The position numbers were made by a program, and so were the translations under genes. The notes under the pieces are model-generated. The model searched no databases and had not been told where the DNA came from. It saw only the letters and a list, made by a program, of their open reading frames with translations. Shown one piece after another: positions 35,689 through 46,983 of a stretch of DNA of 64,000 bases. Each line of letters starts with the position of its first letter. Within the stretch, counting starts at the first letter, position 1. This DNA is from Tetradesmus obliquus (Eukaryota; Chlorophyta; Chlorophyceae; Sphaeropleales; Scenedesmaceae). The DNA lies in contig CP126193.1 in the NCBI GenBank assembly GCA_030272155.1, forward strand, positions 7,750,001 to 7,814,000. Direction: 5' to 3'.

Positions 35689-37110
35689 GTGAGCTGGATT
35701 CTGCTGTGTGATGCTGCTGCGAGCTGGTGCTGAGCTGCTGCTGCAGACAGGGCCAGATGGAGGCCTGCAAACAGAAGAGTGCACGCAGCTGCTGCCAGAG
35801 CTGCAGCTGCCATTGCGCGCAGCTGGCGGCACGCTGCTTGCATAGCCTGCTGCAATACTTGACCCCGTATGCAGGAGCCTCAGCAGGATGCTCCAGGTGG
35901 GCAATACGCCCATCTCACTTTCATTGGCTTCGGCTGATGCTCACAAGTGCCGCTGACTACTTAAAGCATTGCAAACACGGCTGTGGGCCTGCGCGTGCCT
36001 GCACAACACACTCTGCCTGGTCAAACCTGGTCAAAGCGTGTGGCGAACAGGTTGCATGCTGTGAGGATGCCTCCGTTGGGCCCCAGGCCGTACTGCTTCA
36101 TCACGTTCTTGTAGTTCACCTGCAGTGCAGCGGACACGACAGACGCACAGGCAGCGGGCAGAGATGACAAGGCAATCTAGGGTAAACAAACCTGAAACTA
36201 TACTAGGTTTGCAGGTTGATATCAAGGGGCACAGCAGAGCCTGCAGCATATGGCATGTGTTGATTTGCCCGAGGTGGACACGCCTGCAGGTACAGCTTCT
36301 GGTGTAGGCCACGCAGCTGACTGCTGCATCCAGCCAACCTCACACCATGCTGCTGCTGCTCACTGACTGCAGCCACATGATCCTGCGTTCTGCATAGCTT
36401 CTGCATTTCTTCTGCCACTATCGGCCATCGCAGCTGCCACCGCAGCTGTCGCAGCCGTAACAACTGCTCAATACAGTACTGCTTGCTGAGAAACCGCTGC
36501 GGCAGCTGCACTGCGGCGCTGGTTCGAAGCCTGAACTGCAGCAGGCTGCTCACAGTGTCCCGAATGTCTATGTTTGCTCCATATGGCAGGTGCGACACTG
36601 CTGGGTCCAGGTTGATTATGTAGCCGTTCAGCTTCTGCTGGTGCATGTGCGAGTTGACGCGCTGGATCAGCGTTGTTTTGCCTGAGCCTGCCATGCCTGG
36701 CGGTAAGAGAAAGAATGTGCCAGCAGAAGCAGCAACAGCAGCAGTAGCATCAGTGGATATGGCAAGGCAAGGAGGCAGGCAGTACAACAGGCAGGCACAC
36801 ATGACAACATGCAGGCCACAACTAGCAGCAGACAAAAGCAAGCTGCTGCAATTGCTTTATGAACAGCACACGCCACGAGATGCAGCTTTACTGAAGCTCT
36901 ATTGCTGTGGTGCACATAGCCGCTGATGCAGCTGATCATATCTGTTGCTGCTGCTGCATCCTGCTGCATGTTGCTGCTGCTTGACTGCCTGCACTCACCG
37001 ATCACCAGCACTACTATGGGCTTGGCTGACGGCCCCGCTGCCGTCGAACTAGAAGTGCTGGCCTGGCCTGCTGTACGCTGCTCCGCCTCCATAGGCGCTG
37101 CTGCGTCCAT
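33464..37110 (-). CDS. GPN1: GPN1, GPN-loop GTPase
   Basis: Small GTPase of the GPN family (XAB1/Npa3), needed in eukaryotes for assembly and nuclear import of RNA polymerase II. Seven exons, 380 residues, close to the usual ~375: 37110-36999, 36696-36554, 36119-36027, 35633-35522, 35014-34878, 34438-34229 and 33799-33464. G1 is GMAGSGKTT (38-46); [19 protein letters not shown] follows; the family-defining GPN triplet is at 98-100 in [11 protein letters not shown]3 is DTPGQIE (135-141); G4 is NKVD (202-205); [10 protein letters not shown] precedes G5. The C-terminal tail is acidic with a basic coiled-coil-like stretch before it, as in GPN1. The N-terminal 30 residues are low complexity. Divergent from the CPBP protease gene. 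Confidence 0.97.
33939..34300 (-). repeat. Two decayed copies of GPN1 exon 6 end in intron 6
   Basis: The last ~65 bases of exon 6 with donor (genuine end 34229, encoding [17 protein letters not shown]) recur at about 34108-34196 and 33939-34006 with increasing divergence. Confidence 0.88.
35279..35515. repeat. 36-bp tandem repeat, about 6 copies, GPN1 intron 4
   Basis: Units of 36 bases (core GGCTATGCACTCCATGCAC) in head-to-tail array starting just after the exon 4 donor at 35522 in transcript sense. No spacers, so not CRISPR-like. Confidence 0.95.
35636..35683. repeat. CAG microsatellite (CTG in transcript sense) at GPN1 exon 4 acceptor
   Basis: About 16 triplets directly abutting the acceptor of exon 4 (first coding base 35633). 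Confidence 0.9.
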
Positions 37111-37478
37111 GCTGCTACTGCTGTTTGGGGTCTGCTAGCAGCACCTGGCAGCAAGCGTGTCGTGGTTGCGAGAAACGTAAGCACACCAGCTAGTTAGAAG
37201 CAATCCTTGTGGAAGTAAGGCTGCCGACAGCAATCGACACTGACAAGGCTTGGCGAAGGCGCGAGGACAGGTCACTCTGTTGTTAGAGTGTAACTCCCAC
37301 GCGATCAACGAGTGCATCACAGAGCATGTATTGCACTTGTGACGTATAGCTAGTAGTGCATTGTATGCAGCACCTGCTTCTCGCACCGGCACGGACTACA
37401 CCTCGGATCATCTGCCAACCTCGCTGCTGCTGCACCTAGACAGCTGAATGCCCGCACAACGCTTCAGCAACAGCAACC
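37111..37478. other. Short divergent promoter region, GPN1 / CPBP protease
   Basis: 368 bases between two divergent ATGs, likely bidirectional promoter. No clear TATA box. Confidence 0.5.
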
Positions 37479-39732
37479 ATGCTACAGCAGAGGCTGCAGC
37501 CCGCCATGCAGGGTCAATGCAGGCGGTTGCATGCCCTGCCATGCAGCACAGCAAGGAGCCTGCGCAGCGTGCGGCTCACATGCCGCTGTGAGAAGGACAC
37601 GAAGACAACAGTGAAGAAGAGCAGCAGCTTAAACAAGCAGCCCACCCAGCTCACCCCAAGCCAGCTTCAGGACCAGCAGAAGCAGGTGGGGCGCCAGCAT
37701 TGCATTACGAAATTTGGCGTGCCAGACGGTGCACCATGTTCTATGGTGTTCACTCGCTTTTCAGTGGTCTCAGACCATGTGTTCACCCTGTTGTGGCTGA
37801 TACCATCTAAAATGGTGCCAGGACCACGTGTAACTTCCGTCTCTTTCTTGGTGCAGGCCCTTTGCATTACCCACACTTGCTCTGACAATGCATTGCAGCT
37901 GCTCTGAGTCTGCTTTGCTGCACGTGTATGCACTAGACACGTCTCGCCCTGAGCACACAGCAGTTCATGTTACCGTTGAGCAATCAGCTGAACAACTCTC
38001 TTCAAGTGTGAAGTTCACACTCAGCTATCAGACATCCCTGTGTTTGTCTGGCTGTGCTACAGGGCTGGCGTGTATTTGACTGGCAAGCCTACCAGGTACC
38101 CTGGGATGTTCCCTGGGACGGCAAGACCACAGCAGCAACCATGGCAGTGTGGACGCTCAGCTTTGCAGGAACAGCCTTCCTGATGATGCCGCTAGCGTAC
38201 ACGCGCATTGTAGGCATGCCGCTGTATGAGCTGAGCCCAGCCGGGCAGGCAGACTTTGCGCTGTGGAGCGAGATAGTGGAGCTGGTTGTCACGTTTGCAG
38301 TCATCGGATCAGTAGTAGCGAGGTGAGAGGACACGATGTTGCGCCTTGGGGTTGCATAAGTGTGCTCTGTCGGGCTGGCTGCATAGCTATCAGCTGCTGT
38401 TTGTGTAGTAGACATGTGCGCTTGGTACAGGCGGTTGCACAGCCGAGCCAGCAGCAGCGGCACCTTTCCTCGCCGCGCCTGATAATGTGGTGTTTGTCAA
38501 ACAAGCTTTCAGCACCATAACCTTGGACCATCACCTTGCTAATGCTTTGCACGCCGTGCTGCTATAGGCCAGCAGGTTGCAGAGCCCTAGGCAGCACCTC
38601 CTCCCACTCGAGCAACTGCACTTTTGCTGTCCTTGCATTGCCCAGCGTTTTGCAAAGTATATCACATTGAAGCTTACACACTCCTGCCGCCGCCGCTGTC
38701 GCAAATTGGCCCAGGTACAAGCCCGCCAAGCAGCAGCAGCTCTTCAACTTCAGCCTGGGTCAACCTTTTCAGACTGGCAGCGGCTGGCTGGCCTGGGGCC
38801 TGCTGGGGGCAGCAGCAGCGCCCATTGTGGTGGGCAGTATGGCGCTGCTGCTGACGGCTGTCGGCTATGAGTCTGCGACTGCAGGCGGGCACGGCACTGT
38901 GGATGGCGTGGCTGGGATGATCAGCATGGACACGCCCACGTATGTGCGGCTGCTGATGGTGACAGGTGAGCTGCTGCTTGATATTGACAGAGAGTTTGCT
39001 GATAGCATGTAAGCATGTAAGTATCCTGAGCACGTTTGATCGAAATGCGCGTCGAAATGTTGGAATGATGTATCTTTTGGACCATAAAAGGTTCATAATA
39101 AGTTCTAAGCTGTCCTGCCGCAGCATGGGATCAAGCATGGATTGGTTGAGTGGCCCATGTGCAGCACGGTGGAGCAGGCTGTGTGCAGCGACAGTTGTGC
39201 CTGCAGCTGTGCAATACAGCAGCAAGTGAGGCAGCTAGCTGCAGGCTGCTTGCTGCCAAGTGCGTGTTGTCATCTTGCAGCTGCTCAGGGTGGTGCAGGT
39301 GAGCTTCTGTGCTGCATTTCTGTGGTTTCAACCGTGGAGTTACATGTAGGGTACATCTGTATGTGGTGTGTTGACTGAGCTCCCTGTCCTGTGCTGAATT
39401 TTCTGCAAATTGCTGCAGGCGTGCTGGCGCCGTTCCTGGAAGAGACACTCTTCCGGGGCTTTCTGCTGACATCACTCACCAAGGTCATGCCCCCCTGGGC
39501 CGCAGTTATCACCTCGGCTGGCGCGTTTGCGATTGCACACCTGTCGCTGAAAGACCTGCCGGTGCTATTTGCGCTAGGCTGCTGGCTGGGTGCTATCTAC
39601 TGCCGCAGCCGCAACCTGCTGACGCCGATGATTGTGCACGGCGCGTGGAACAGCACGGTGCTCACGCTGCTGTTCTGGCTCACTGCGAATGGTGTGGACA
39701 TACAGCAGCTGCTGAAGGAAGGCAACTTGTAG
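37479..39732 (+). CDS. CPBP-family (CAAX/Abi) intramembrane metalloprotease, probably plastid-targeted
   Basis: Four exons, 343 residues: 37479-37685, 38063-38322, 38715-38965 and 39419-39732. The last exon holds the CPBP core: EExxxR at E247/E248/R252 (LEETLFRGF), FxxxH at F276-H280 (FAIAHLS) and HGAWN at H313-N317, the residues expected to bind metal and catalyse cleavage in a membrane. Several hydrophobic segments precede it (VWTLSFAGTAFLMMPLA; VVTFAVIGSVVA; WGLLGAAAAPIVVGSMALLL). The first ~50 residues are rich in Arg, Ser and Ala with few acids, fitting a chloroplast transit peptide. ATG context (accATG) is good. Related proteins in plants sit in plastid membranes; substrate unknown. Confidence 0.92.
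37729..37852 (+). repeat. Dispersed repeat family 1, copy c (CPBP intron 1)
   Basis: Third copy of the ~110-bp family seen in PEX5 introns, in the same orientation as copy a. Confidence 0.75.
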
Positions 39733-39775
39733 CGTGTAGCGTGGTCTGGGTTTGGCAGGTTGCGAGGTGCTTTCG

Positions 39776-39780
39776 TGTAA
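39776..39780 (+). terminator. TGTAA polyadenylation signal of CPBP protease
   Basis: TGTAA 44 bases after the stop codon, the best-placed such signal in the window. Confidence 0.65.
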
Positions 39781-40237
39781 CTCACCTGACACAGAAGTGG
39801 TACCGTTCAGAATACTTGCTTGACCAGCCAGACGCCAAGCTGTGTCGCACCTTTTTTTAGTGTTGGCTGTGCCCAGTTGTTCCGCACAACGCAGGTGTGT
39901 CGGCATGCCCGTACACGGCCCGCTGCCAGCATCAGCAACGTTGCCACATATGGAACCATAACAGGGCGTGCATACTTCAAGAACTGTCGCTGATACAACG
40001 TTAGCTCTCATAATGTATAGCGCGCACGAACCTGCGTGATGCCGACGGTTCCCGCTGCTTGCATCCCGCCAGGCCTGCCGGAGTCGGCCAACGGCTGGTA
40101 GAAACGGCGTCATTAAGTAGCAAAAATTGAACTTCAGCACCGACATCCTGGTTTCTCAATGCAACCAGGCTCCTAGTATAGTCGTACATGCTGTTGCTGC
40201 GCAGAGCAAGATCTGCCCACAGTAGTGGGCCCACTGC

Positions 40238-40460
40238 CCTGGATGATGTATAAAGAGTTACAACGTGCATGCAGGCAAGCCTTGCAAGCACAATGCAGCA
40301 TGATGCGTACTCACAGAGCGAGAAGGGCCACCGAGGCCATCATGGCTACTTCAGATATGGTGTCTCAAGGTCATAACTGGATATGGCAGTCACCATCATC
40401 TAACGGTTGGATCAGGGACTAAGGAATTCTGCACGTTATATAGAGTTACAGCGTGCACGT
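40238..40460 (+). repeat. Dispersed repeat family 2, copy a plus partial copy
   Basis: About 110 bases at 40240-40350 beginning TGTATAAAGAGTTACA resemble 57045-57165. A third, partial match (ATATAGAGTTACAGCGTGCA) lies at 40439-40460. Confidence 0.7.
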
Positions 40461-41813
40461 TGGAGCCGGCTGCTGCTGCATGCCTGTTTTATCCAGGACT
40501 GTCTGGCACCTGCGCTGTGCTCTGTACAGAGCACATGTGCTGCTCCGAAAGTGATAGCATCAATCGATAAGTTCTTCTGGATGGTTGCAAGACACATGGG
40601 TCGCTTCAGGTCACCCCGTTACACACAGGTGCTGCTACAAAGAGACAGCACATCGATGCTACAGCATGGCGACACGACACGTGCCACCTACCGCAACAGT
40701 TCATAACACTCCACGGTGGCTCAACAGGGTGGGGGTCCCCTGCTGCCTCACCGCCCAGCCTGACAACTTCACAACCTCGCTTATCCACAGCTACACGTGG
40801 GCACGCATATGCATGTACAGACCATGCAATGCAGCCACGGACGCTGCTGCAACCTGTTTGTGTTTGCGCCGGACCCTGGACCCCCACAGATGAAGCAGCC
40901 AGCAGCAGCAGGCAGCCAGATGTGGCCAGGGCTTGCACTGCTAGCATTTCTGATGTGCAGCGCAAAGCGGCTCACATGAATCTGCACCAGCGCATGCAAG
41001 TGAAACTGCAGCCAGACACAAGCCGCTGCCGCCAGGCTGCCCTACAGGCAGCTGCCCTGCACCACATCATGTACCAGCACACTGCTGTTGGGCTGTTCAT
41101 GCTATCCTCAACGCGCCAGCTGCGACCGGCCGCCTATCAAGGTTAACAATATTCACCCGCCCTGGCAGGCATATGCGCAGCCCAGTGCCTCACATCAAAC
41201 CAGGAACAGCGCGCCCCAACGCATCCCTGCTCCCCGAAGCCCCAAACACCCAACCGCCCAAAGCCACGCAAGCACCCTGGGGTGCGCTGTCGGGCAGAAA
41301 CGCTGCCACTGTTAGCCAGCACAGCTCCAGGTGCCATGGCAGCAGAAAGGATCTAGAAATCTTCGCTGCATGCTGCTCCTTGCAGTGCAGCGCTGCAGGC
41401 GCCCATCTGCGCATCTTCTTCACACAGTGACAAGGGACGCACACGGGCGCTGCTGCGCCTGCAACACGCTCGGAGCGCACGCAGCCATCCATAGCAAAAG
41501 CAAACACGGTGCAACTGCACATGGGGCATGCGCGCGTTGCGGGCCTACCCTACGCAGACGCTAACACAACACGGCCACCAGCAGCTGCCTGCTGCTGCAG
41601 CACTGCCAGATTCTTATGACACCGCTGGTGCTGCTGCTGATGCAGCCTGCGGGAGCTGCTGCTGCTGCTGCTGCTGCTCTTTGCCTGGACTGCTTGCTGC
41701 AAGGCAGATTCCTGCAAGCTCCTCTGCCCTGATCCAGCCTGGCGCAGCCATCTGGCGTGCTCTTGCTGCTGCTGCTGCTGGCTGCCTGCGAAATAACACC
41801 ACGCACCCCCTGC

Positions 41814-44800
41814 CTAGGCAAAGCGGTCGAGCCGCACAGTGATTGTCCTGCCCTCGTACTCTGTGTTGTTCAGCTTCGTGCAGGCTGCATCTGCATCCTC
41901 CTTGCTGCTGAAGCGCACAGTGCCAAAGCCCCTGCAGCAGCACATTGGCAGGTGGCAGGTGATGCGGGGCAGGGCAGAGCACAGCTTCAGCAGAGTTGCT
42001 GTGGCGCCAATGCAGTGGCGAGCCTCGTTCCTGCAAGTTCTACAGAGGTCTCCGTACTGCACCAGCTGCCATGCTGTGTTACTTGGCCCGAAATGCCGCA
42101 TCCCACGACTAAGAGGCCCTTCCTCTAAAGTGGGCACGGTATCTATTGACCTGCCGCAAATTCACAGCTGGTGCTGCCGTGCGCTGCTGCAGACGTCGCC
42201 CCAGCCGTGTTGCCATCGCACTGGTCTGACCTGAAATGCGCCATGCAGCTGCACGCCTGCCCCAAATCCAGCCTCACTCCAAACACACAATCAGCATCTG
42301 CAGCTGCCATGATGCTATGTTTGACCAGCAGCTGCTGTCACATGCTGTGCTAGACTGCCTTGCACGCAGCACTCGGTCCACACCAATCAACCAAACTGCA
42401 GCCCCTGACAGCAGGTCAAACTTGGCGTATGACAGCTGCAGCAAGAGCAGCTCTCATATACCAAGTTTGACCAGCTGTCACAGGCTACGTTTGAACTGAA
42501 GCCCCTGACAGCAGGTCAAACTTGGTGTATGATAGCTGCAGCAAGAGCAGCTCTCATATACCAAGTGTAACCAGCTGTCACAGGCTACGTTTGACCAGCA
42601 GCTGCCCGTCCCACATCTTGCCACGCACCTGCTCTTGCCCCAGCTGTCATACACCATGTTTGACCAGCTGTCACGCGCTATGTTGGACCAGCTGTCATAC
42701 ACTACTATGTACAGCTGCCACACATTGTGTTTCACCAGCAGGTGCCCATCCCACACCCTGCCGCACCTGCTCTTGCTCCAGCTGTCATACACCATGTTTG
42801 ACCAGCTGTCACACGCTACGTTTGACCAGCTGCCGCACACTGTGTTTGACCAGCAGGTGCTCATCCCACACCCTGCCGCACCTGCTCTTGCCCCAGCTGT
42901 CGTACACTACATCTGCACGCTCCACCTTCCACTCCTTGAACGCATCCTTCAGCTGCTGCCATGTGGTGGTCCATGGTAGGTTGTGCACCACCACCTGCGC
43001 ACACAACAAGTGCAGCGATTGGCGGCACGGAGACAGGGCAGGGCAAAAGGATGCAGCAAGGTTGGAGGACAAATCCAGGACAGGAAGGGGTGTAGTGGAT
43101 GAGGCTGGCCTTTCTGCTGCTCTGAATGGGATTTGCAGGACAGGTTTTCCTGCTTCCGCTGCCCAGTTTCTTGCTGGTGCCCCTTAAAGAATCAATTGCA
43201 TCTCCCTACTGCAGGCTGCAGTGGCTTCTTGCCTTAGTTGCCAGTGGAACAATCATGCCTGCCCATGTTGCTGTGTCTGGCATTGCCCAGCAATGCCAAG
43301 TAGGGCACGGCACCAGCCAGCGCAGCTGCTGCTGCTCCTGCTGTCTCCCGTACTGCAGCAACTCAACTGCTCATTGCACTGGCACAACTGTGCGCCAGGC
43401 CGCTGCAGGGAACGCCATGCAGCAACATCACGCATCAAGGGCGACTGCCACCGGCATCACCTCACTGCTGTCATCAGCAGCACTGTGCTGAAGGAAACTG
43501 CATAGCTGCCGCCCAGCTGCCACTAAGCTGCTCTGCAGTGAAGCAGCACTGCTCAGCCTGCAAACACAGCTGCAATTGCGGCTGTCCGCCTGCATCATTC
43601 TCAAAGCTGGCTGCTCACGCCACGTCTGTCCCTGCTGTTGCAGCTGCTGCTTTGACTGTCTGCCTGACATCTACTTGGCTCTGCAAGTGCTGCCTGCACC
43701 TGCTGCTGCTGCTGCTGCAATCTGGCGGTGCCATCTCAGCTGGCATGTTGCTGCTGCTGCATCTGCTGCCACACCCAACAGCACAGGTTCTCCAGTGCTG
43801 CTACTGACAAAACCCGCCCGCCCTCATGCCCAGCCACAAAGCAGCAGCTGCTCGGCTGCCATCAGCAGCAACTGCTGTTACCTCAACAGCCATATGATTA
43901 TCACCTGCAGCCCGCTGCTGTCGCCCGCCTGGCCGCCTGGCAGCCCCTGCATGTAGCCGCCAGCCCGGCCGCCGGGGAAGCGCCCTCCCCGGCCCCGGCC
44001 GCCGCGCCCGCCGCCGCGCATGCCGTACATGCCGCGCGGCGGGTAGCCGTACGCAGCATAGCCGCCATATGCGCCGTAGTAGTCGTATGCGCCATAGCCG
44101 TAGCCATAGGCCATGGGCATTGGCGCGCCCCGGCCGCGGCCGTTGCCTCTGTAGGCGCCGGCTACACCACCGGCTACTACGCCGCCTGCTGCTCCACTGC
44201 GGAAGGAGCTGCGCCGAGGAGCACCCTGTAGGTTGGCGGGTTGGTGTTGGGTCGCAGGTGACGGGCAGCAGCAGCAGCAGCAGCAGACACAGGCACGTGA
44301 CGTTGGTATGATATTAAATGCACGGTGCAAGGATACTACTAGGCTGTATCCACAGTGCACTGCTGCAAAAGGTTATGTGCTAGCACTGCGCAAGCCGCAT
44401 TTCTGTGCGTACAGTCTGTGGTGATGTGCCAGGAGCACTGCTGCTGTGAGCTGCTGCTGCTGCTGCCAAAAGATATGCAATAGCTGCTCAACAGCCAAGC
44501 ACACGCAGAGCACTTGCAGCAGGCAGACACTACATGCAGTTGCAAGCAGCTGCAAAGATCTCCAGCTGCGCTGCTTGCCATGAAACACTATTGTGGGTTT
44601 GGCTGCTGCTGCAGCTGCTGCTCCTGCTGCTGCAGCTGCTGCTCGTGCTGCTCCCAAAAGAGATGCTGTCGTCTGCTGCACCTGCTGTGGCATGCAGCAG
44701 TGACTGACGAGCAACACTGGCACTTGCTGACTGGTAGCCATTTGAGACACCTGCACTGCGCAGCTGATACTGATATGTACAGCCGCATGTGTCGCTGCGG

Positions 44801-45620
44801 TGCTGCACATCTGGCGGCGCGCCCGCTGCTGCTGCCAGAACTGCTGCTGCATGATCGCCAGCATACTGGCTGTGAGATCCCGGCATCCTAGCTGCAGCCG
44901 ATGCACCCCAGCTTGCTGCCTCCAGTATTGTGCCATAGCTGCAGCTGCTCAGAGGTGGCACAGCGCCCTGTTGCTGTGCTTTGCTTGATCCACATACAAT
45001 CTCCAGCAGCTGCTGCAGTACACCTCGGTGAACTGCACTGCGCTCAGCACAGCCCTGGCCTGCCTGCTGCGCAGCTGGCCACTCTGGCAGCTGCACGTGG
45101 CTTGCAAATGCCTAGTTGAACTGCTGGCTGCGTCCTGCAAGCACCTGTGGGGCTGAGCCCTCGGGCCCTGTGACGTTGATTGCCTTGGTGCGACCATCAG
45201 TGCCCTCCTCGACATCATACTCCACCTCCTCGCCTTCTCGAAGGCTGCGGAAGCCCTCCGCCTGTATGCTGGTCTGCAAGACACAAACAAGCGGGCTGAG
45301 AACCTTGCTGCGCAGGTGTCCAACGCTGCCCGACAGCCAGCGCGCTGCTACAGCTGATCCAGTGATGGCGCCCTGCTGCGAGACCCTGGAGAATCCGCTT
45401 GAACCACTTTAAGTTTGATACTATTTCGGCTAATTCTGCGCTCAATCCAAGCCTAGATCTAACGCCAGAGGTGCCTTGCACATTCGGAACAGACCTGGTG
45501 GACAAACAGGTCCTCGCCAGAGTCAGCTGGAGTCACAAAGCCGAAGCCTTTCGTGGCATTGAACCATTTTACGACCCCTTTGTGGCGAGTTGGGGCAGAC
45601 GCAGGGGCCTCGTCCCCCAT
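41814..45620 (-). CDS. NAB1: NAB1 orthologue, cold-shock-domain plus RRM translation repressor
   Basis: Five exons, 268 residues: 45620-45495, 45273-45145, 44225-43905, 42994-42882 and 41931-41814. Exon 1-2: cold-shock domain ([18 protein letters not shown] with RNP1, LFVHQ as RNP2, [17 protein letters not shown]). Exon 3: long RGG/Tyr-Gly linker. Exon 4-5: RRM with RNP2 VVVHNLPW and RNP1 GFGTVRF, ending RLDRFA. This order and the sequence match Chlamydomonas NAB1, a cytosolic protein that binds LHCII mRNAs and represses their translation; the linker here is longer (Chlamydomonas protein about 247 residues). The start at 45620 sits in gccATGg. Of the two Cys reported to form the redox switch in Chlamydomonas, the one in AACTKLNN (C247) is kept, while the position in PWxxxW is Thr. 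Intron 4 is packed with copies of the exon 4 end. Confidence 0.96.
42420..42882 (-). repeat. Array of decayed copies of NAB1 exon 4 end in intron 4
   Basis: Roughly ten units resembling the last ~30 bases of exon 4 plus donor-proximal intron (words such as GTGTATGACAGCTG and TGGTCAAACA on the minus strand). The minus frame keeps giving [13 protein letters not shown] and YDSWSN-like peptides. Unit length varies. Confidence 0.9.
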
Positions 45621-46935
45621 GGCGCTGCTGCCCGGCGTTACAGGGAGGAACAGGCTCCGGGAGCAGAGCTTGAGGGCACAGCAGAGCTCAGTTCCACCGC
45701 GTCTGCAGCGCTGGCTATGCTCAGAGGCTGCAGATCCGTATGACACATGTAACACCCAGAAAAATTCCGATCAGGCGCGGCTCATCGATCAGATCGTGAG
45801 CTTCAAGAGCGTCCATTCTTTTTAGATTCAAAGTTTAAAGCCTGATTGGCCTGCGTTTGCCTTGAAATCTAAAGTGAAGTTACCCAGTGACAATGTTCAC
45901 AGTGAGCAGAGCTGAGGCTGTACGCCTGGCACGACTGCAGCTTACATGATCAATTCAAAGATCTTGAACAACTAGTCGCTGACAACAAAGACAACATGCT
46001 CATCATACGTGAACAAACCAGCAATTCGCGCGCAGTGCTCCGCATGCAGCAGTCAAGGGGCCAGTGAGCCTGCTACATCCAGCATGTTGCATGCTATGAT
46101 GCTCAGAAAGCAAACAAACACGTGGCAGCTGTGCTGTGCCCCTTGCCCTGCAACACTGCTCTGTCCTGCCTGTGCCCCAGCATTGCTGCCTGACCATGGA
46201 GATGTGCATACTTTCACACTGCTGATGACTTGACCACCAACCCAGTGGAGGTTGCACCATGCATGATGTTGTCACACATGATGCAGCAGTCTGCCTTGCA
46301 CAAAGTAAGAATGGCATGCGCATCACAAGCAGTGCACTGCCACAGCACAGTTTATGTTTAACACGTGGCCGTGCAGCAGACGATGCGCAACATGCAAGGC
46401 TGCTGACGTGCATGCAATGCTTGCACAGACACACTATGGCGCATGTAAAACACCAGAGCAACATTCACTCCGCAAGCGCTGCAGCAGCTATGCTGCCGGC
46501 AGCGTGCGCAGCAAGGCGCAGCCTGCTGCAGCCAGACCTGGCCGCTTTGTTTGGAGGGCGCTCGCGCTGCTGTCCATGGACAGCACTGGCCAGTGCCACC
46601 AGCACACCATGATGTCATGGTGTGACTGATGAGTGGGTGGTGGTGTACGCTGCGTGCCAGCTGGCCTCTGCATGCCCTGACTGCTGCCCAGAACAGTCTA
46701 CCCGCTCTGACCTGCCGGCACTTATTCGTCGCCCACCAGGCGGAAGAGCCCCAGCACCTCCAGCAGCTGCAACCCGTGGCCATGTCAATCAGCAGCCGCC
46801 ATGTTTGCTGTTGGTTTTCAATTACTCGCTGCCCACCAGCCCAAACAGCCCCAGCACCTCCAGCAGCTGCTAGCCTGGACTATGCCAAGCAGCAGCTCGC
46901 CCATGTACTCGTTGCCCACCAACTCTGCACCCCGC
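45621..46935. other. NAB1 promoter and RMD1-like gene 3' flank
   Basis: Both genes are on the minus strand. No exon recognised except two extra, apparently untranslated copies of the RMD1-like C-terminal coding segment (46730-46870). A minus-strand TGTAA lies near 45943. Confidence 0.5.
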
Positions 46936-46983
46936 CTACTCGTTGCCCACCAGCCCGAACAGCCCCAGCACCTCCAGCAGCCC
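46730..46983 (-). repeat. Three tandem copies of the RMD1-like last-exon tail
   Basis: The segment encoding LLEVLGLFGLVG plus stop (genuine, 46936-46983) recurs at about 46826-46868 and 46730-46770 in the presumed 3' UTR, with both copies still readable as LLEVLGLF and a following stop. Confidence 0.85.

Larger units (their letters stand above)
39733..41813. other. Convergent intergenic region, CPBP protease / NAB1
   Basis: No coding exon recognised in 2.1 kb. Holds a copy of dispersed repeat family 2 and minus-strand TGTAA words near 40257, 40446 and 40619 that could end the NAB1 transcript. Confidence 0.5.
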
